From 66-474 sp035281745 (lineage in GTDB: Bacteria; Pseudomonadota; Gammaproteobacteria; Xanthomonadales; Rhodanobacteraceae), in NCBI GenBank assembly GCA_035281745.1, contig DATEDI010000040.1, positions 1 through 64,000 on the forward strand: a DNA stretch of 64,000 nt, read 5' to 3'. A model generated the notes under the pieces. The model did not search any database. It was not told where the DNA came from and worked only from the letters and a program-made list of their open reading frames with translations. A program made the translations under genes and the position numbers. This document shows positions 53,949-63,532 of this stretch, one piece after another; position 1 is the stretch's first letter; each line of letters starts with the position of its first letter.

Positions 53949-55325
53949 ATGCGCATTCAAGGTTTCCGCAAATTGCCGCTGACGATCGCGATTGCGGTAT
54001 TGACGATCACCACCGCGCAGGCGGCCCAGGCGCCGGCCACGAGTGCAGCGCTCGCGCCCGAGCTGACGGTGATCCACTGCGCGCACCTGATCGACACGGT
54101 GGCGGGAAAAATGCTGGGCGCGACCAGCATCGTCGTCGATGGCCAGCGCATCAAGGAAGTGGTGGCAGGTTCGGTGAGCCGCGACGGCGCGAGGATGATC
54201 GAGATGCCGGCCAACGACACCTGTCTGCCGGGCCTCGTCGATTCGCACACGCACCTGACCTCGCAGTTCAGCAAGAGCACCTACAGTGACCAGTTCCGCC
54301 TCAATCCCGCCGACTATGCGATCGAGAGCACGGTGTTTGCGCGGCGCACGTTGCTGGCCGGCTTCACCACGGTGCGCAACCTCGGCGAGAGCGACAATTC
54401 TTCGATCGCGCTGCGCAATGCGATCAACAAAGGCGAGATTCCGGGCCCGCGCATCTTCACCGCGGGCAAGTTCATCGGCACCACCGGCGGCCACGCCGAT
54501 CCGACCGACGGTTACCGCTGGGACCTGCAGGGCGATCCGACGCCCAAGGATGGCATCATCAATTCGCCGGCGGATGCGTGGAAGGCGGTGCGCCAGCACT
54601 ACAAGGATGGCGCTGACGTCATCAAGATCATGCCCTCGGGCGGCGTGCTGGATGAATCCTCCAGTTCCGAAAATCCGCAGATGACGCTGGATGAAATCAA
54701 GGCGGTCGTGGCCGCGGCGCATGATTACGGATTCACGGTAGCCGCGCATGCGCACGGCGCCGAAGCGATCCGCCGCGCGGTAATCGGCGGCGTCGATTCG
54801 ATCGAGCACGGCACCTTCATGGACGATGAGGACATGAAGCTGATGAAACAGCACGGCACCTGGTACGTGCCCACGATCATCGCCGGCGAGTTCGTGATGG
54901 GCAAGGCAAAGGAAGGCTGGTATCCGCCGCAAGTCGCGCGCAAGGCGCTGGAAGTGGGACCGAAGATCATGGCCACGGCGGGCAAGGCGTACAAGGCGGG
55001 CGTCAAGATCGCATTCGGCACCGACGCGGGCGTGTATCCGCATGGCGAGAACGCGCAGGAGTTCGTGTACATGGTGCAGGCGGGCATCCCGCCGATGTAC
55101 GCGATCCAGGCCGCGACCACGCACGCGGCGACGCTGCTGAAGCATCAGGGTGATTTCGGCAGCATCACCGCCGGCAAGTACGCCGACGTCGTGGCGGTGC
55201 CCGGCAATCCGCTGGACGACATTGCGTTGATGAAGACGGTCGACTTCGTGATGAAGGCGGGCACGGTGTACAAGCAGGCGGGCGAACCCACCGATGCAGC
55301 GCTGGAATCCAGCCTTGGAATGTAA
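53949..55325 (+). CDS. Exported metal-dependent amidohydrolase
   Basis: This is a 458-residue exported hydrolase of the imidazolonepropionase/Xaa-Pro-dipeptidase-like group. The ATG at 53949 has GAGGGG upstream and opens a signal peptide (cut near AQA). Metal residues are visible: DSHTHLT, the bridging Lys in VIKIMPSGG, AAHAHG, SIEHGT and FGTDAGVYPHG. The C-terminal GSITAGKYADVVAVPGNPL closes the amidohydrolase beta sandwich. Probable substrates are dipeptides or cyclic amides; not decided. It is divergent from leuS (157 bases apart). Confidence 0.88.
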   Translation: MRIQGFRKLPLTIAIAVLTITTAQAAQAPATSAALAPELTVIHCAHLIDTVAGKMLGATSIVVDGQRIKEVVAGSVSRDGARMIEMPANDTCLPGLVDSHTHLTSQFSKSTYSDQFRLNPADYAIESTVFARRTLLAGFTTVRNLGESDNSSIALRNAINKGEIPGPRIFTAGKFIGTTGGHADPTDGYRWDLQGDPTPKDGIINSPADAWKAVRQHYKDGADVIKIMPSGGVLDESSSSENPQMTLDEIKAVVAAAHDYGFTVAAHAHGAEAIRRAVIGGVDSIEHGTFMDDEDMKLMKQHGTWYVPTIIAGEFVMGKAKEGWYPPQVARKALEVGPKIMATAGKAYKAGVKIAFGTDAGVYPHGENAQEFVYMVQAGIPPMYAIQAATTHAATLLKHQGDFGSITAGKYADVVAVPGNPLDDIALMKTVDFVMKAGTVYKQAGEPTDAALESSLGM

Positions 55326-55350
55326 CGCCGCGGCCACCACGTACCGACTC

Positions 55351-56259
55351 ATGAATCCCAATCACAAACCCGATGGTGCGAAGGCGCCCGCCGACTCCCA
55401 CGTCTTCGAAGCGGGCGAAGCCAATTTCGAAGCCGACGTGTTGCAGGCATCGCTGCAAACGCCCGTGCTGGTGGATTTCTGGGCAACCTGGTGCGGCCCG
55501 TGCAAGACGCTCGGGCCGATCCTGCAAAAACTCGCCGGCGAATACGCAGGCGCGTTCCGGCTCGCCAAGGTCGACTGCGACAAGGAACAGCAGCTCGCCG
55601 GAATGTTCGGCGTGCGCAGCATCCCGACCGTGGTGCTGATCCAGAACGGCCAGATCGTCGACGCATTTTCCGGCGCGCTGCCCGAATCGCAGGTGCGCGA
55701 ATTCCTGAAGCGCCACAACGTCGAACCGGCCTCGCGCATCGAAGCGCCCGCGCAGGAACTCGACGATGATGGCGCCGTGCCCGTGGAAACCCCGCAGGCT
55801 GCGGTCGCACGTACTGAACAAGCGCTTGCCGCCGATCCAGACAATGCGGGACTGAAACTCGATCTCGCGCTGGCCCGCGCATGCAGCGGCGACACCGCGA
55901 ATGTGCAGGCCACGCTGGACAGCCTGCCCGTCGATCTGGCCGAAGACGATCGCGCCAAGGCGCTGGCTGCGCTGCTGGCGATGCAGCAGTCGCTGGCGCA
56001 AATACCTCCTGCCGCGGAATTGTTGGCGCGCGTGGAGCGCGATCCACGCGACTTCGCCGCACTGGACGGGCTGGGCGTCCGGCAACTGCTGGGCGGCGAT
56101 GCGGCCGACGCCATGCAGCACTGGCTGGCGATCCTCGCGGCCGATCGCGGCTGGAACGAGGGCCTGGCGCGCAGGCGCCTGCTGGATGCGTTCCGGATCG
56201 TGCACGACGAGGCGCTGGTGTCGACCACCCGCCGCAGGATGTCGTCGCTGCTGTTCTGA
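55351..56259 (+). CDS. cnoX: CnoX/YbbN-type thioredoxin-TPR co-chaperone
   Basis: This is a 302-residue cytosolic protein that holds unfolding clients and passes them to GroEL/DnaK. The N-terminal thioredoxin domain (about residues 20-125) has WCGPC at Cys48-Cys51 and cis-Pro in SIPTVVL. TPR-like helices follow to residue 280. E. coli CnoX lacks this redox pair (SQHC), while some other bacteria keep it. It begins 26 bases after the amidohydrolase and may share its transcript. Confidence 0.88.
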   Translation: MNPNHKPDGAKAPADSHVFEAGEANFEADVLQASLQTPVLVDFWATWCGPCKTLGPILQKLAGEYAGAFRLAKVDCDKEQQLAGMFGVRSIPTVVLIQNGQIVDAFSGALPESQVREFLKRHNVEPASRIEAPAQELDDDGAVPVETPQAAVARTEQALAADPDNAGLKLDLALARACSGDTANVQATLDSLPVDLAEDDRAKALAALLAMQQSLAQIPPAAELLARVERDPRDFAALDGLGVRQLLGGDAADAMQHWLAILAADRGWNEGLARRRLLDAFRIVHDEALVSTTRRRMSSLLF

Positions 56260-56307
56260 TCAAGCCGTCTGCCGGATAATCCGGCTCCCCGGCTGCGGGA
56301 GCGACGC

Positions 56308-56685
56308 ATGACCCACCATCTGTTCCATTTCGAACACCGCGGCGAGCCCTTGCTGCCGTGGCGGATTTTCCTGCTGCGCCGCGTCGGCCGCACCTTGCTC
56401 GCAGGCGGGGCGGTGATCGTGCTTTCGCTGGCCCTTGGCATGGCCGGTTACCGGCTGACCGAAGGCATGGGCTGGCTGGATGCGTTCCTGAACGCGTCGA
56501 TGATCTTGGGTGGCATGGGCCCGGTGGATACGCTGCACACCGCGGCCGGCAAGCTGTTCGCGGGGTTCTATGCCCTGTACAGCGGCCTGGTGCTGGTGTT
56601 CACGGCGGGCCTGCTGCTGGCACCTTTCATGCATCGGTTATTGCACCGGTTCCACCTGGAAAACCGCCACGCGGGCGAAGACTGA
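56308..56685 (+). CDS. Two-helix K+-channel-like membrane protein with altered filter
   Basis: This is a 125-residue inner-membrane protein with helices at about residues 29-48 and 81-106. A pore-like segment lies between them: DAFLNASMILGGMGPVD (residues 58-74). The layout helix-pore-helix matches a minimal potassium channel, but the filter reads GGMGPVD where channels have TVGYGD. It may be a non-channel relative or an unusual pore. Basic ends (RRVGR, HRLLHRFH) fit cytosolic termini. It is 49 bases after cnoX and 146 before the pseudokinase gene. Confidence 0.6.
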   Translation: MTHHLFHFEHRGEPLLPWRIFLLRRVGRTLLAGGAVIVLSLALGMAGYRLTEGMGWLDAFLNASMILGGMGPVDTLHTAAGKLFAGFYALYSGLVLVFTAGLLLAPFMHRLLHRFHLENRHAGED

Positions 56686-56830
56686 TCGCACCGAGTCGCC
56701 CACATCGCCGCCGTCACGGCCCCTCCCGTTGCGCGCCGAAGCCCTTGCTGCGCGCCGATGCGGGTGCGCGCGCGCCCGATCTGCTGCGATACTCACCGCC
56801 GACAAGGATGACGAACGGGAACGGACATCC

Positions 56831-59014
56831 ATGAACGACTTCGAACAAGCCACGGAGGTGCCGGGTTACCGCCTGGTGCACCCGATCGGGCGCAGCGGCG
56901 CCTCCACCGTGTATCAGGCGATGCAGCGCTCGCTGGAACGCCAGGTCGCGGTGAAAATCTTCGAGGTGGCGGACGCCGATGCGGCAGCACGTTTCGAACC
57001 GCTGCTGCGCACCAATGCGCGGCTGTCACACCCCAACATCGTCGGCGTGCACCAGATCGGGCACACCGCCGACGGACGGCTGTTCCATTCGATGCCGTTC
57101 CTGGTGAGCGCGGAATCGTCCTCGCACACCCTGCGCGCCAAGCCGTTGAAGATCGCCGCGCTGCTCCGCGAAGTCCTGGACGCGCTGGGCCACGCGCACC
57201 GACGCGGCATCGTGCACGGCGGCATCAAGCCCAGCAATGTGCTGTTCGACGCGCAAGGACACGCGCGCCTCGCCGATTTCGGCATCGCGCGCTGCGCCGC
57301 CGAAATCGGCCTGCCGCATCCCGCCGCCGAAAGCTACCAGAGCCCCGAACAATCGCGCGGCCAGCCGCCTGGTCAGCGCTCGGATCTGTACAGCGTCGGC
57401 GTGCTGGCGTGGCATCTGCTTACCGGCTCGCTGCCTTTCGAAGGCGAGGACGCGGTGGCGGTCGCGCTCGCCCATGCGGAACAACCTGTTCCGCGCCTGC
57501 CACCGATGTCCAACGGGTGGCAGGACTGGATCGATCGGGCCTTGGCGAAGGCGCCCGAGGATCGCTTCCAGAGCGCGCAGGAAATGGCCGATGCGTTGTC
57601 CGCGCTCGATGGCCGCGGGGTCAGTACGCCGCCGCCGCGCCCGCACATCCGAATTTCGAAGTGGACGGTCGCCGTCGCTACCTCGGTCGTCGCGGTCGCT
57701 GCACTGGCCGGATGGGCCACGTGGGGACGCCATCGCGCGCCCAGCGTCCCGCTGTCCGATGCGACGGCGCCCGCTGCGCCGGCCGTCTCGGCGTCGAACG
57801 CGGCCGCGGCTTCGGGTACCTCGGCCGAAATGCCGCCGGTGTCGCCGCTGGCGCAGCGCATCGAAGTGCTGGTCGCCCAAGCCAATGCGTCGCGCGCCGC
57901 GGGGCATCTGTTCGCGCCCACCGGCAACAACGCGGTGGAGCAATACCTCACGGTACTCATGCTGGAGCCCGGCAATCCGGATGCCGTGGCGGGCATCGAC
58001 GCCGTGCTGGGCACCCTTCGCCACCGGCTCGATGGCGCCTGGCGCAGCGACAAGCTGGATACAAGCCTCACCCTCGTGAAGCGCTGCGATCTGCTGGCTG
58101 CGCACGCAAGTTCGATCGCGAGCCGCGGCTGGCGCGCGCAGCGTGACGCGCTGGCGAAAGACGTCGGCGGCGCCGTCGTGCGCGCGGCGGATGCCCACGA
58201 CGCGGCGCGATTTGCGGCCCTGAAGCCGCTCGCCGAGACCTTGCCCGCGATTTTCCCGGCCGGCTTCAATCTCGCCGACGCCGAACGCAACGCGGCCACT
58301 CCGACTGCAGGCGCGCGCTTGCACGATCGCGGTGGCCCGGTGCTGGTGTACGTGCCCGAATCGGGCACGGCGCCGGCGTTCGCGATCGCACGTGTCGAGG
58401 TCACGCGCGCCGATTACGCCGCGTTCGTGCAGGCGACGCACCGCGCCGATTCGCGCTGCCTCGAAGCCTACAATCCGTTTTCGCGCATGCGCCATCTCAC
58501 CTGGCAGGGGCCCGGTTTTGCGCAGGGCGGCGACCATCCTGCGGTGTGCGTGAGCTGGGACGATGCCGCCGCCTACGCCGCGTGGCTGTCCAAGGCCACC
58601 GGTGAGCCCTATCGCCTGCCTGACGCCAGCGAATGGCAACGCGCCGCGCGGGGCGTGCCGAAGGGCAGCCCCTGCCAACTCGGCAACGTCGACGACGTCA
58701 GCCGCCAGAGCGCGATGGACAACGATCGCTGGTCGTGCAACGACGGTGCGGCGGAGACCGCGCCGGTCGGCCATTACGCCGCCAGCGCCATCGGCGCCTA
58801 CGACTTGTACGGCAACGTCAGCGAATGGCTGTCCGGCGGCAGCGCGCACGCGCGCGTGTTCCGCGGTCTTTCATGGCGCGACGGCAGCCACCAGACGCCG
58901 CTCGGACGCCAGGCTACGGCCGATTCGGACGTCAGCTATACCAATATCGGATTTCGCGTGATGCGCGTGATCGACGCCGCGCATCCCGCGCCATCGGCCG
59001 CCGCCGGCGGCTGA
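56831..59014 (+). CDS. Transmembrane pseudokinase with periplasmic SUMF (FGE-like) domain, copy 1
   Basis: This is a 727-residue inner-membrane protein. Residues 10-260 form a Ser/Thr-kinase fold: Lys42 in VAVKIF, DFG at 149-151, SPEQ at 171. The catalytic HRD loop reads HGGIKPSN (129-136), so the Arg and catalytic Asp are both Gly, and two Gly of the ATP loop are Ser. A helix at about 277-298 crosses the membrane. A linker and helical TPR-like part (340-480) precede a SUMF1/formylglycine-generating-enzyme domain (about 500-715), with SWDDAAAYAAWLS and GNVSEW. The FGE catalytic Cys pair is absent; RGLSWRDGSHQT stands there. Four other Cys (543, 573, 615, 636) are shared with copy 2. Role unknown. 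Confidence 0.8.
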   Translation: MNDFEQATEVPGYRLVHPIGRSGASTVYQAMQRSLERQVAVKIFEVADADAAARFEPLLRTNARLSHPNIVGVHQIGHTADGRLFHSMPFLVSAESSSHTLRAKPLKIAALLREVLDALGHAHRRGIVHGGIKPSNVLFDAQGHARLADFGIARCAAEIGLPHPAAESYQSPEQSRGQPPGQRSDLYSVGVLAWHLLTGSLPFEGEDAVAVALAHAEQPVPRLPPMSNGWQDWIDRALAKAPEDRFQSAQEMADALSALDGRGVSTPPPRPHIRISKWTVAVATSVVAVAALAGWATWGRHRAPSVPLSDATAPAAPAVSASNAAAASGTSAEMPPVSPLAQRIEVLVAQANASRAAGHLFAPTGNNAVEQYLTVLMLEPGNPDAVAGIDAVLGTLRHRLDGAWRSDKLDTSLTLVKRCDLLAAHASSIASRGWRAQRDALAKDVGGAVVRAADAHDAARFAALKPLAETLPAIFPAGFNLADAERNAATPTAGARLHDRGGPVLVYVPESGTAPAFAIARVEVTRADYAAFVQATHRADSRCLEAYNPFSRMRHLTWQGPGFAQGGDHPAVCVSWDDAAAYAAWLSKATGEPYRLPDASEWQRAARGVPKGSPCQLGNVDDVSRQSAMDNDRWSCNDGAAETAPVGHYAASAIGAYDLYGNVSEWLSGGSAHARVFRGLSWRDGSHQTPLGRQATADSDVSYTNIGFRVMRVIDAAHPAPSAAAGG

Positions 59015-59266
59015 CGCCGGCGCGGGCGGCCACTGCCTGCAAGCTCCGCGAGCGGCATCGTCAGCCGCCGCCGGGCGATTTGTGTATCATCTTGGCTGGA
59101 GCTCCACCTGAAAAGCCGCCACGGAGGGCAGATCGATGGCCACCGTTGCCTCCATCGCCGCAAGACCGCCATCTGACCCGCATTCCGCGCGCCGGAACCA
59201 TGCAGGTCTGCAATCATGCCGAACCCTCCCCGACGCGCGCACTGACCCCACTCCCGGGCGCGATTC

Positions 59267-61522
59267 ATGCGCGCCGCGCCCATGAACGTCCGCGCCGCGC
59301 CGCCGGTCGGAGCACCCGGTTTCCGGTTGATCCGGTGGGTCGTGACCAGCGGTGCGGCGTCTCTTTACATGGCCTCGGACCTGTCGAGCGGCCGGCCGGC
59401 GGTGGTCAAGATATTCCACCGCATGGACGGGCGCACCTGCGATCGGCTCGAGCAACGACTGCAGACGAATGCCGCACTCGCGCATCCGGGCATCGTGCCG
59501 GTCCACTCGATCGGGCGCACCAGGGACGGCCGGCTGTTCCACTCGATGCCCTTGCTGATGGGCTTCGAACAGGCGCGCCATGACCTGCTCGGCAGGCCAC
59601 TCCGGATCGCCGCGCTGCTGCGCGGCCTGCTCGAAGGCTTGGCGCACGCGCATCGATCCGGCACGGTCCACGGCGGCATCAAACCTTCCAACGTGCTGTT
59701 CGACAAACAGGGATACGCCCAGCTCGCCGATTTCGGGATCGCATGCTGCATGGCCCAGCCCGGCCTGCCGCCCCCGGACCGCGGGCGGTATCTCAGCCCC
59801 GAGCAGGCGCGGGGCCAGGCGCCCGACCCACGTTCGGACCTCTACAGCATCGGCATGCTGGCGTACGAATTGCTCGCGGGCGGATCGTCCATCCAGAAAA
59901 GCCCAGCCATCAAATCCCTCGGGACTGCCGAGCAAGCCGTGCCACGACTGCCGCCCCGCGCCGCCGCGTGGCAACTCTGGATGGATCGCGCACTCGCCAC
60001 TTCGCCCGATCTGCGGTTCCAGACCGCTGAGGAAATGGCCGGCGCGCTGACAAGCGTGACCAGCAGCCGCAGTCTTGGCGACGACGATCCGGCTGCTGAA
60101 ATCACGGCGCCCCGGCATGGATCGAAATGGTTGCCCTATGCCGCGGCGCTGGGGGCGGCGATCGTGATGCTGATCGGTTGGGCGGTGTCGGGACAGCGAC
60201 GGGCACCCGTGATGATGGCCGCCACGCCGCCCGCGGCAGCCGGCGCCAATGATCCGGCGTTGTCGACATTGGCGGTGCAATCCGCATCCGCGCTGCCTGC
60301 GATGTCGGCCTCGGCCTCGTTGCTTGCGGACCGCGTGCAAGGATTGATCGCCACCGCCGATACGCTGCGCGCCAACGGTCATCTGTTCTCGCCACCCTTC
60401 CAGAACGCTGCGAGCCATTACCTCGCCGCACTCGCGTTCGATCCGGGCAACCCGGATGCCACGGCCGGCATCGAAGCGATGCTGGCGACGTTGCGCAATC
60501 AATTGGATGCATCGTGGCGCGACGCGACCGACACCACCGCAGCCGCCGGCCTGCTGCAGCAAGGCGACGAACTCGCCGAACACGCGCGCGCACCGGCACA
60601 GCAGGCCTGGCGCTGGTATCACGCGCGGCTGGCGCGGCAGATCGGCGAAGCGGTCTTGCGGGCCGCGCGTGCGCACGACGCACGGAAAGTCTCGGCGCTC
60701 GAACCACTGGCCAAGGCGCTGCCTGCGAAATTTCCCGACGGGTTCGATCTTGCCGAGGCGCAACAGATGGCGAGCGCAAGGGTCGCAAGCAACGCGGGCT
60801 CGCGCGCACCGTCCGGACGCAAGCCGATGCGCGATGCGCACGGACCGCGGCTCGTCTACGTGCCCGCCACGCATGACGCGCCTGCCTTTGCGATTGCACG
60901 TAACGATGTCACGCGTGCCGACTATGCTGCCTTCGCGCGCGCGACGCACCGCTCCCCCGCGAGCTGCCTCGAAGCCCACAACCCGTTCTCGCGGCTGCGG
61001 CATCTCACCTGGCGCTCGCCGGGTTTCGTGCAGGACGGCGACCATCCCGCGGTGTGCGTGAGCTGGGACGATGCCGTCGCCTACGCCGCGTGGTTGTCGC
61101 AAAAGACCGGTCAGCATTACCGCCTCGCGAACAGCAGTCAGTGGCTGCGTGCAGCGCGCGGCATGCCGAAAGGCAGTCCCTGCAAACTTGGCAACGTGGA
61201 CGATGTCAGCCGCCAAAGCCGGTTCGACAACGACCGCTGGTCCTGCGATGACGGTGCCGCGGAAACCGCGCCGGTGGGGCGCTATGCGGCCAGCGCCGTC
61301 GGCGCCTACGGCATGTACGGCAACGTCAGCGAGTGGGTGGCTGGCGGCAGTCCCGGCTCGCGCCCGTTCCGCGGCGTGTCCTGGCGCGACGGCAGCCATG
61401 AAAGCCCGCTCGGGAGCCACGGCACCGCCGACCCGGATGTCGGCTACACCAGCATCGGTTTTCGCGTGATGCGCGTGATCGACCCCGCGCACCCCGCGCC
61501 GCTTGTCGCTTCCGGCCGGTGA
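59267..61522 (+). CDS. Transmembrane pseudokinase with periplasmic SUMF (FGE-like) domain, copy 2
   Basis: This is a 751-residue paralogue of the preceding gene with the same layout: kinase fold to about residue 265, membrane helix at about 288-308, helical linker, SUMF domain to the end. The ATP loop is degenerate (VVTSGAASLY). Lys48 (VVKIF), HGGIKPSN (135-142) and DFG (155-157) repeat the pattern; again no HRD Asp. The SUMF domain is closer to copy 1 than the kinase part, and it too lacks the FGE Cys pair while keeping four matching Cys. Start at 59267 or ATG at 59282. The 252-base gap before it shows no gene. Confidence 0.8.
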   Translation: MRAAPMNVRAAPPVGAPGFRLIRWVVTSGAASLYMASDLSSGRPAVVKIFHRMDGRTCDRLEQRLQTNAALAHPGIVPVHSIGRTRDGRLFHSMPLLMGFEQARHDLLGRPLRIAALLRGLLEGLAHAHRSGTVHGGIKPSNVLFDKQGYAQLADFGIACCMAQPGLPPPDRGRYLSPEQARGQAPDPRSDLYSIGMLAYELLAGGSSIQKSPAIKSLGTAEQAVPRLPPRAAAWQLWMDRALATSPDLRFQTAEEMAGALTSVTSSRSLGDDDPAAEITAPRHGSKWLPYAAALGAAIVMLIGWAVSGQRRAPVMMAATPPAAAGANDPALSTLAVQSASALPAMSASASLLADRVQGLIATADTLRANGHLFSPPFQNAASHYLAALAFDPGNPDATAGIEAMLATLRNQLDASWRDATDTTAAAGLLQQGDELAEHARAPAQQAWRWYHARLARQIGEAVLRAARAHDARKVSALEPLAKALPAKFPDGFDLAEAQQMASARVASNAGSRAPSGRKPMRDAHGPRLVYVPATHDAPAFAIARNDVTRADYAAFARATHRSPASCLEAHNPFSRLRHLTWRSPGFVQDGDHPAVCVSWDDAVAYAAWLSQKTGQHYRLANSSQWLRAARGMPKGSPCKLGNVDDVSRQSRFDNDRWSCDDGAAETAPVGRYAASAVGAYGMYGNVSEWVAGGSPGSRPFRGVSWRDGSHESPLGSHGTADPDVGYTSIGFRVMRVIDPAHPAPLVASGR

Positions 61523-61653
61523 CACCTGCCACGGCGCTTGCCGCCGGGGCATGACTTGTGGCGTATGAACTCGAACGGGTGAACGCGCATACTCGGGCGC
61601 TCCGGACGCGCCTGCGCACCGGGCCCTCCTTTCAGACCCACCGGGAACCGTCC

Positions 61654-63309
61654 ATGAAATCCACTCGCCTCGCCGCTGCCCTCGCGTCCTTGTTGTTGTG
61701 CAGCGCCACTGCGTTCGCCGCTCCGCCTGCCAGCAGCGCCTCAACGGGCAGCGCCAGCGACAACGCGCAGTCATCCGAAACCCTGGTCCAGAAGCTGATG
61801 AAGCCGATGTCGTCCACGACCACCGGCACCGTCACCGTGGAAGGCAAGGCGATCAGCTACAAGGCCGTCGCGGGAACGCTGGTGGTGGACGGCACCGGCT
61901 CCAAGGAATCCACCCCGGAAGTCGCGATGAGTTATTTCGCGTATTTCAAGCAGGGCGCCGATGCGTCCAAGCGCCCGATCACCTTCATCTACAACGGCGG
62001 TCCCGGTTCCTCGACGGTGTGGCTGCACATGGGCGCGTGGGGCCCGAAGCGCGTCGTCACCAACGACGACACCCACACCCCGGCGGCGCCGTACCAGCTC
62101 GTCAACAACGACTACAGCCTGCTGGATGCCAGCGACCTGGTGTTCATCGACATGCCCGGCACCGGCTTCGGGCGTCTGCTGCCGCAAGGCAAGGACGACG
62201 GCGAGCGCGCCAAGGACCGCAAACAACTGGCCAAGCAGATCTGGGGCATCGACGGTGACGCGCAGGCTTTCTCGCGCTTCATCACCAAGTTCCTGTCCAC
62301 CTACAACCGCTGGAATTCGCCGAAATACCTGTTCGGCGAAAGCTACGGCACCACCCGTTCGGCGGTGCTGTCGTACATTCTCCAGACCCAGGACAACGTC
62401 GATCTGAATGGCGTGATCCTGCTTTCGCAGATCCTCGACTTCAGCACCAGCGTCGACGGCGCGGACATGGACCCGGGCAACGACCTGCCCTATGCGCTGG
62501 CGCTGCCGACTTATGCCGCGACCGCGTGGTATCACCACAAGCTGCCGAAGTACGACGGCGACAAGCTCGGGCAATTGCTGAAGGAAAGCATCGATTTCGC
62601 CAAGGGTGACTATCGCGAAGCGCTGTTCGCGGGTTCCACCCTCAGCCAGGCCAAGCGTCAGGAGATCGCCGGCAAGCTGCACGACTTCACCGGCTTGCCG
62701 GTCGACTACTTGCTGAAGGCTGACCTGCGCGTCACCGGCGGCATGTTCGAGCATGAACTGCAAAACGGCGCGGACATCACCACCGGTCGCCTCGACACCC
62801 GCTTCTCCGGACCAAGCATGGATCCGCTGGGCAAGGAATCCGACTACGACCCGCAATCCGCGGCGATCAGCTCGGCCTACGTGTCGGCGTTCAACGACTA
62901 CGTCCGCAGTGACCTGAAGTTCGGCGACGGCATGAAGTACCGGCCGTCGGTGTATGGCGCCGAAGACTTCGACTGGGACTTCAAGCACAAGCAGCCCGGC
63001 ATGCACTTCGCATGGCCAAACGTCAACGTGATTCGCGACCTCGCCGCCGCGATGAAGTACAACCCGAACCTCAAGGTGATGATGAACGGCGGCTTCTACG
63101 ACCTTGCGACGCCGTTCTACGCCGCGGTGTACGAACTGGAGCACATGCCGATTCCGGAAAGCCTGCGCAAGAACATCTCTTACGCGTTCTACCCCTCGGG
63201 CCACATGGTGTACGCGCACATTCCGTCGCTGAAGAAGCTGCACGACAATGTCGCCGGTTTCATCAACTCGACCGCCAACCAGAACAACGGCAACAACAAC
63301 GCCAAGTAA
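61654..63309 (+). CDS. S10-family serine carboxypeptidase-like exported peptidase
   Basis: This is a 551-residue exported serine peptidase. Residues 1-22 are a signal peptide cut near AFAA. The alpha/beta-hydrolase has the oxyanion IYNGGPGSST, Ser230 (GESYG), Asp483 (GGFYDLATP) and His517 (SGHMVY), all in S10 order. It should remove C-terminal residues from peptides in the periplasm or outside. The end is Asn-rich. The start at 61654 fits the signal peptide. A terminator follows at 63334. A second, near-identical gene starts at 63533. Confidence 0.9.
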   Translation: MKSTRLAAALASLLLCSATAFAAPPASSASTGSASDNAQSSETLVQKLMKPMSSTTTGTVTVEGKAISYKAVAGTLVVDGTGSKESTPEVAMSYFAYFKQGADASKRPITFIYNGGPGSSTVWLHMGAWGPKRVVTNDDTHTPAAPYQLVNNDYSLLDASDLVFIDMPGTGFGRLLPQGKDDGERAKDRKQLAKQIWGIDGDAQAFSRFITKFLSTYNRWNSPKYLFGESYGTTRSAVLSYILQTQDNVDLNGVILLSQILDFSTSVDGADMDPGNDLPYALALPTYAATAWYHHKLPKYDGDKLGQLLKESIDFAKGDYREALFAGSTLSQAKRQEIAGKLHDFTGLPVDYLLKADLRVTGGMFEHELQNGADITTGRLDTRFSGPSMDPLGKESDYDPQSAAISSAYVSAFNDYVRSDLKFGDGMKYRPSVYGAEDFDWDFKHKQPGMHFAWPNVNVIRDLAAAMKYNPNLKVMMNGGFYDLATPFYAAVYELEHMPIPESLRKNISYAFYPSGHMVYAHIPSLKKLHDNVAGFINSTANQNNGNNNAK

Positions 63310-63333
63310 GTTTTTGCACGCTCGTGGCATTCG

Positions 63334-63365
63334 AACCGGCGCGACTCAATCGCGCCGGTTTTTTT
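63334..63365 (+). terminator. Rho-independent terminator after the first S10 gene
   Basis: AACCGGCGCGA, loop CTCAA, TCGCGCCGGTT and a T tract give an 11-base perfect stem 24 bases past the stop. Confidence 0.92.
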
Positions 63366-63532
63366 GTGCCCCCGTTTCGGCGGGGCCAGATCCTCGACGG
63401 TTGGCGATGTGCAACCGGCAACGCTCGAACGTGACTTGTGGGGTATGACCGCGCGACGCCGATCGCGCATACTCGGGCGCTCCCGCGCGCCTCGAAAGGC
63501 CGGGAACGTTGCTCAATCAACCGGGGATCCTC

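Noticed and set aside
59087..61774. 895-codon minus-strand frame opposite the second pseudokinase
   Set aside because: Antisense of a protein with clear domains; Arg/Ala-rich shadow.
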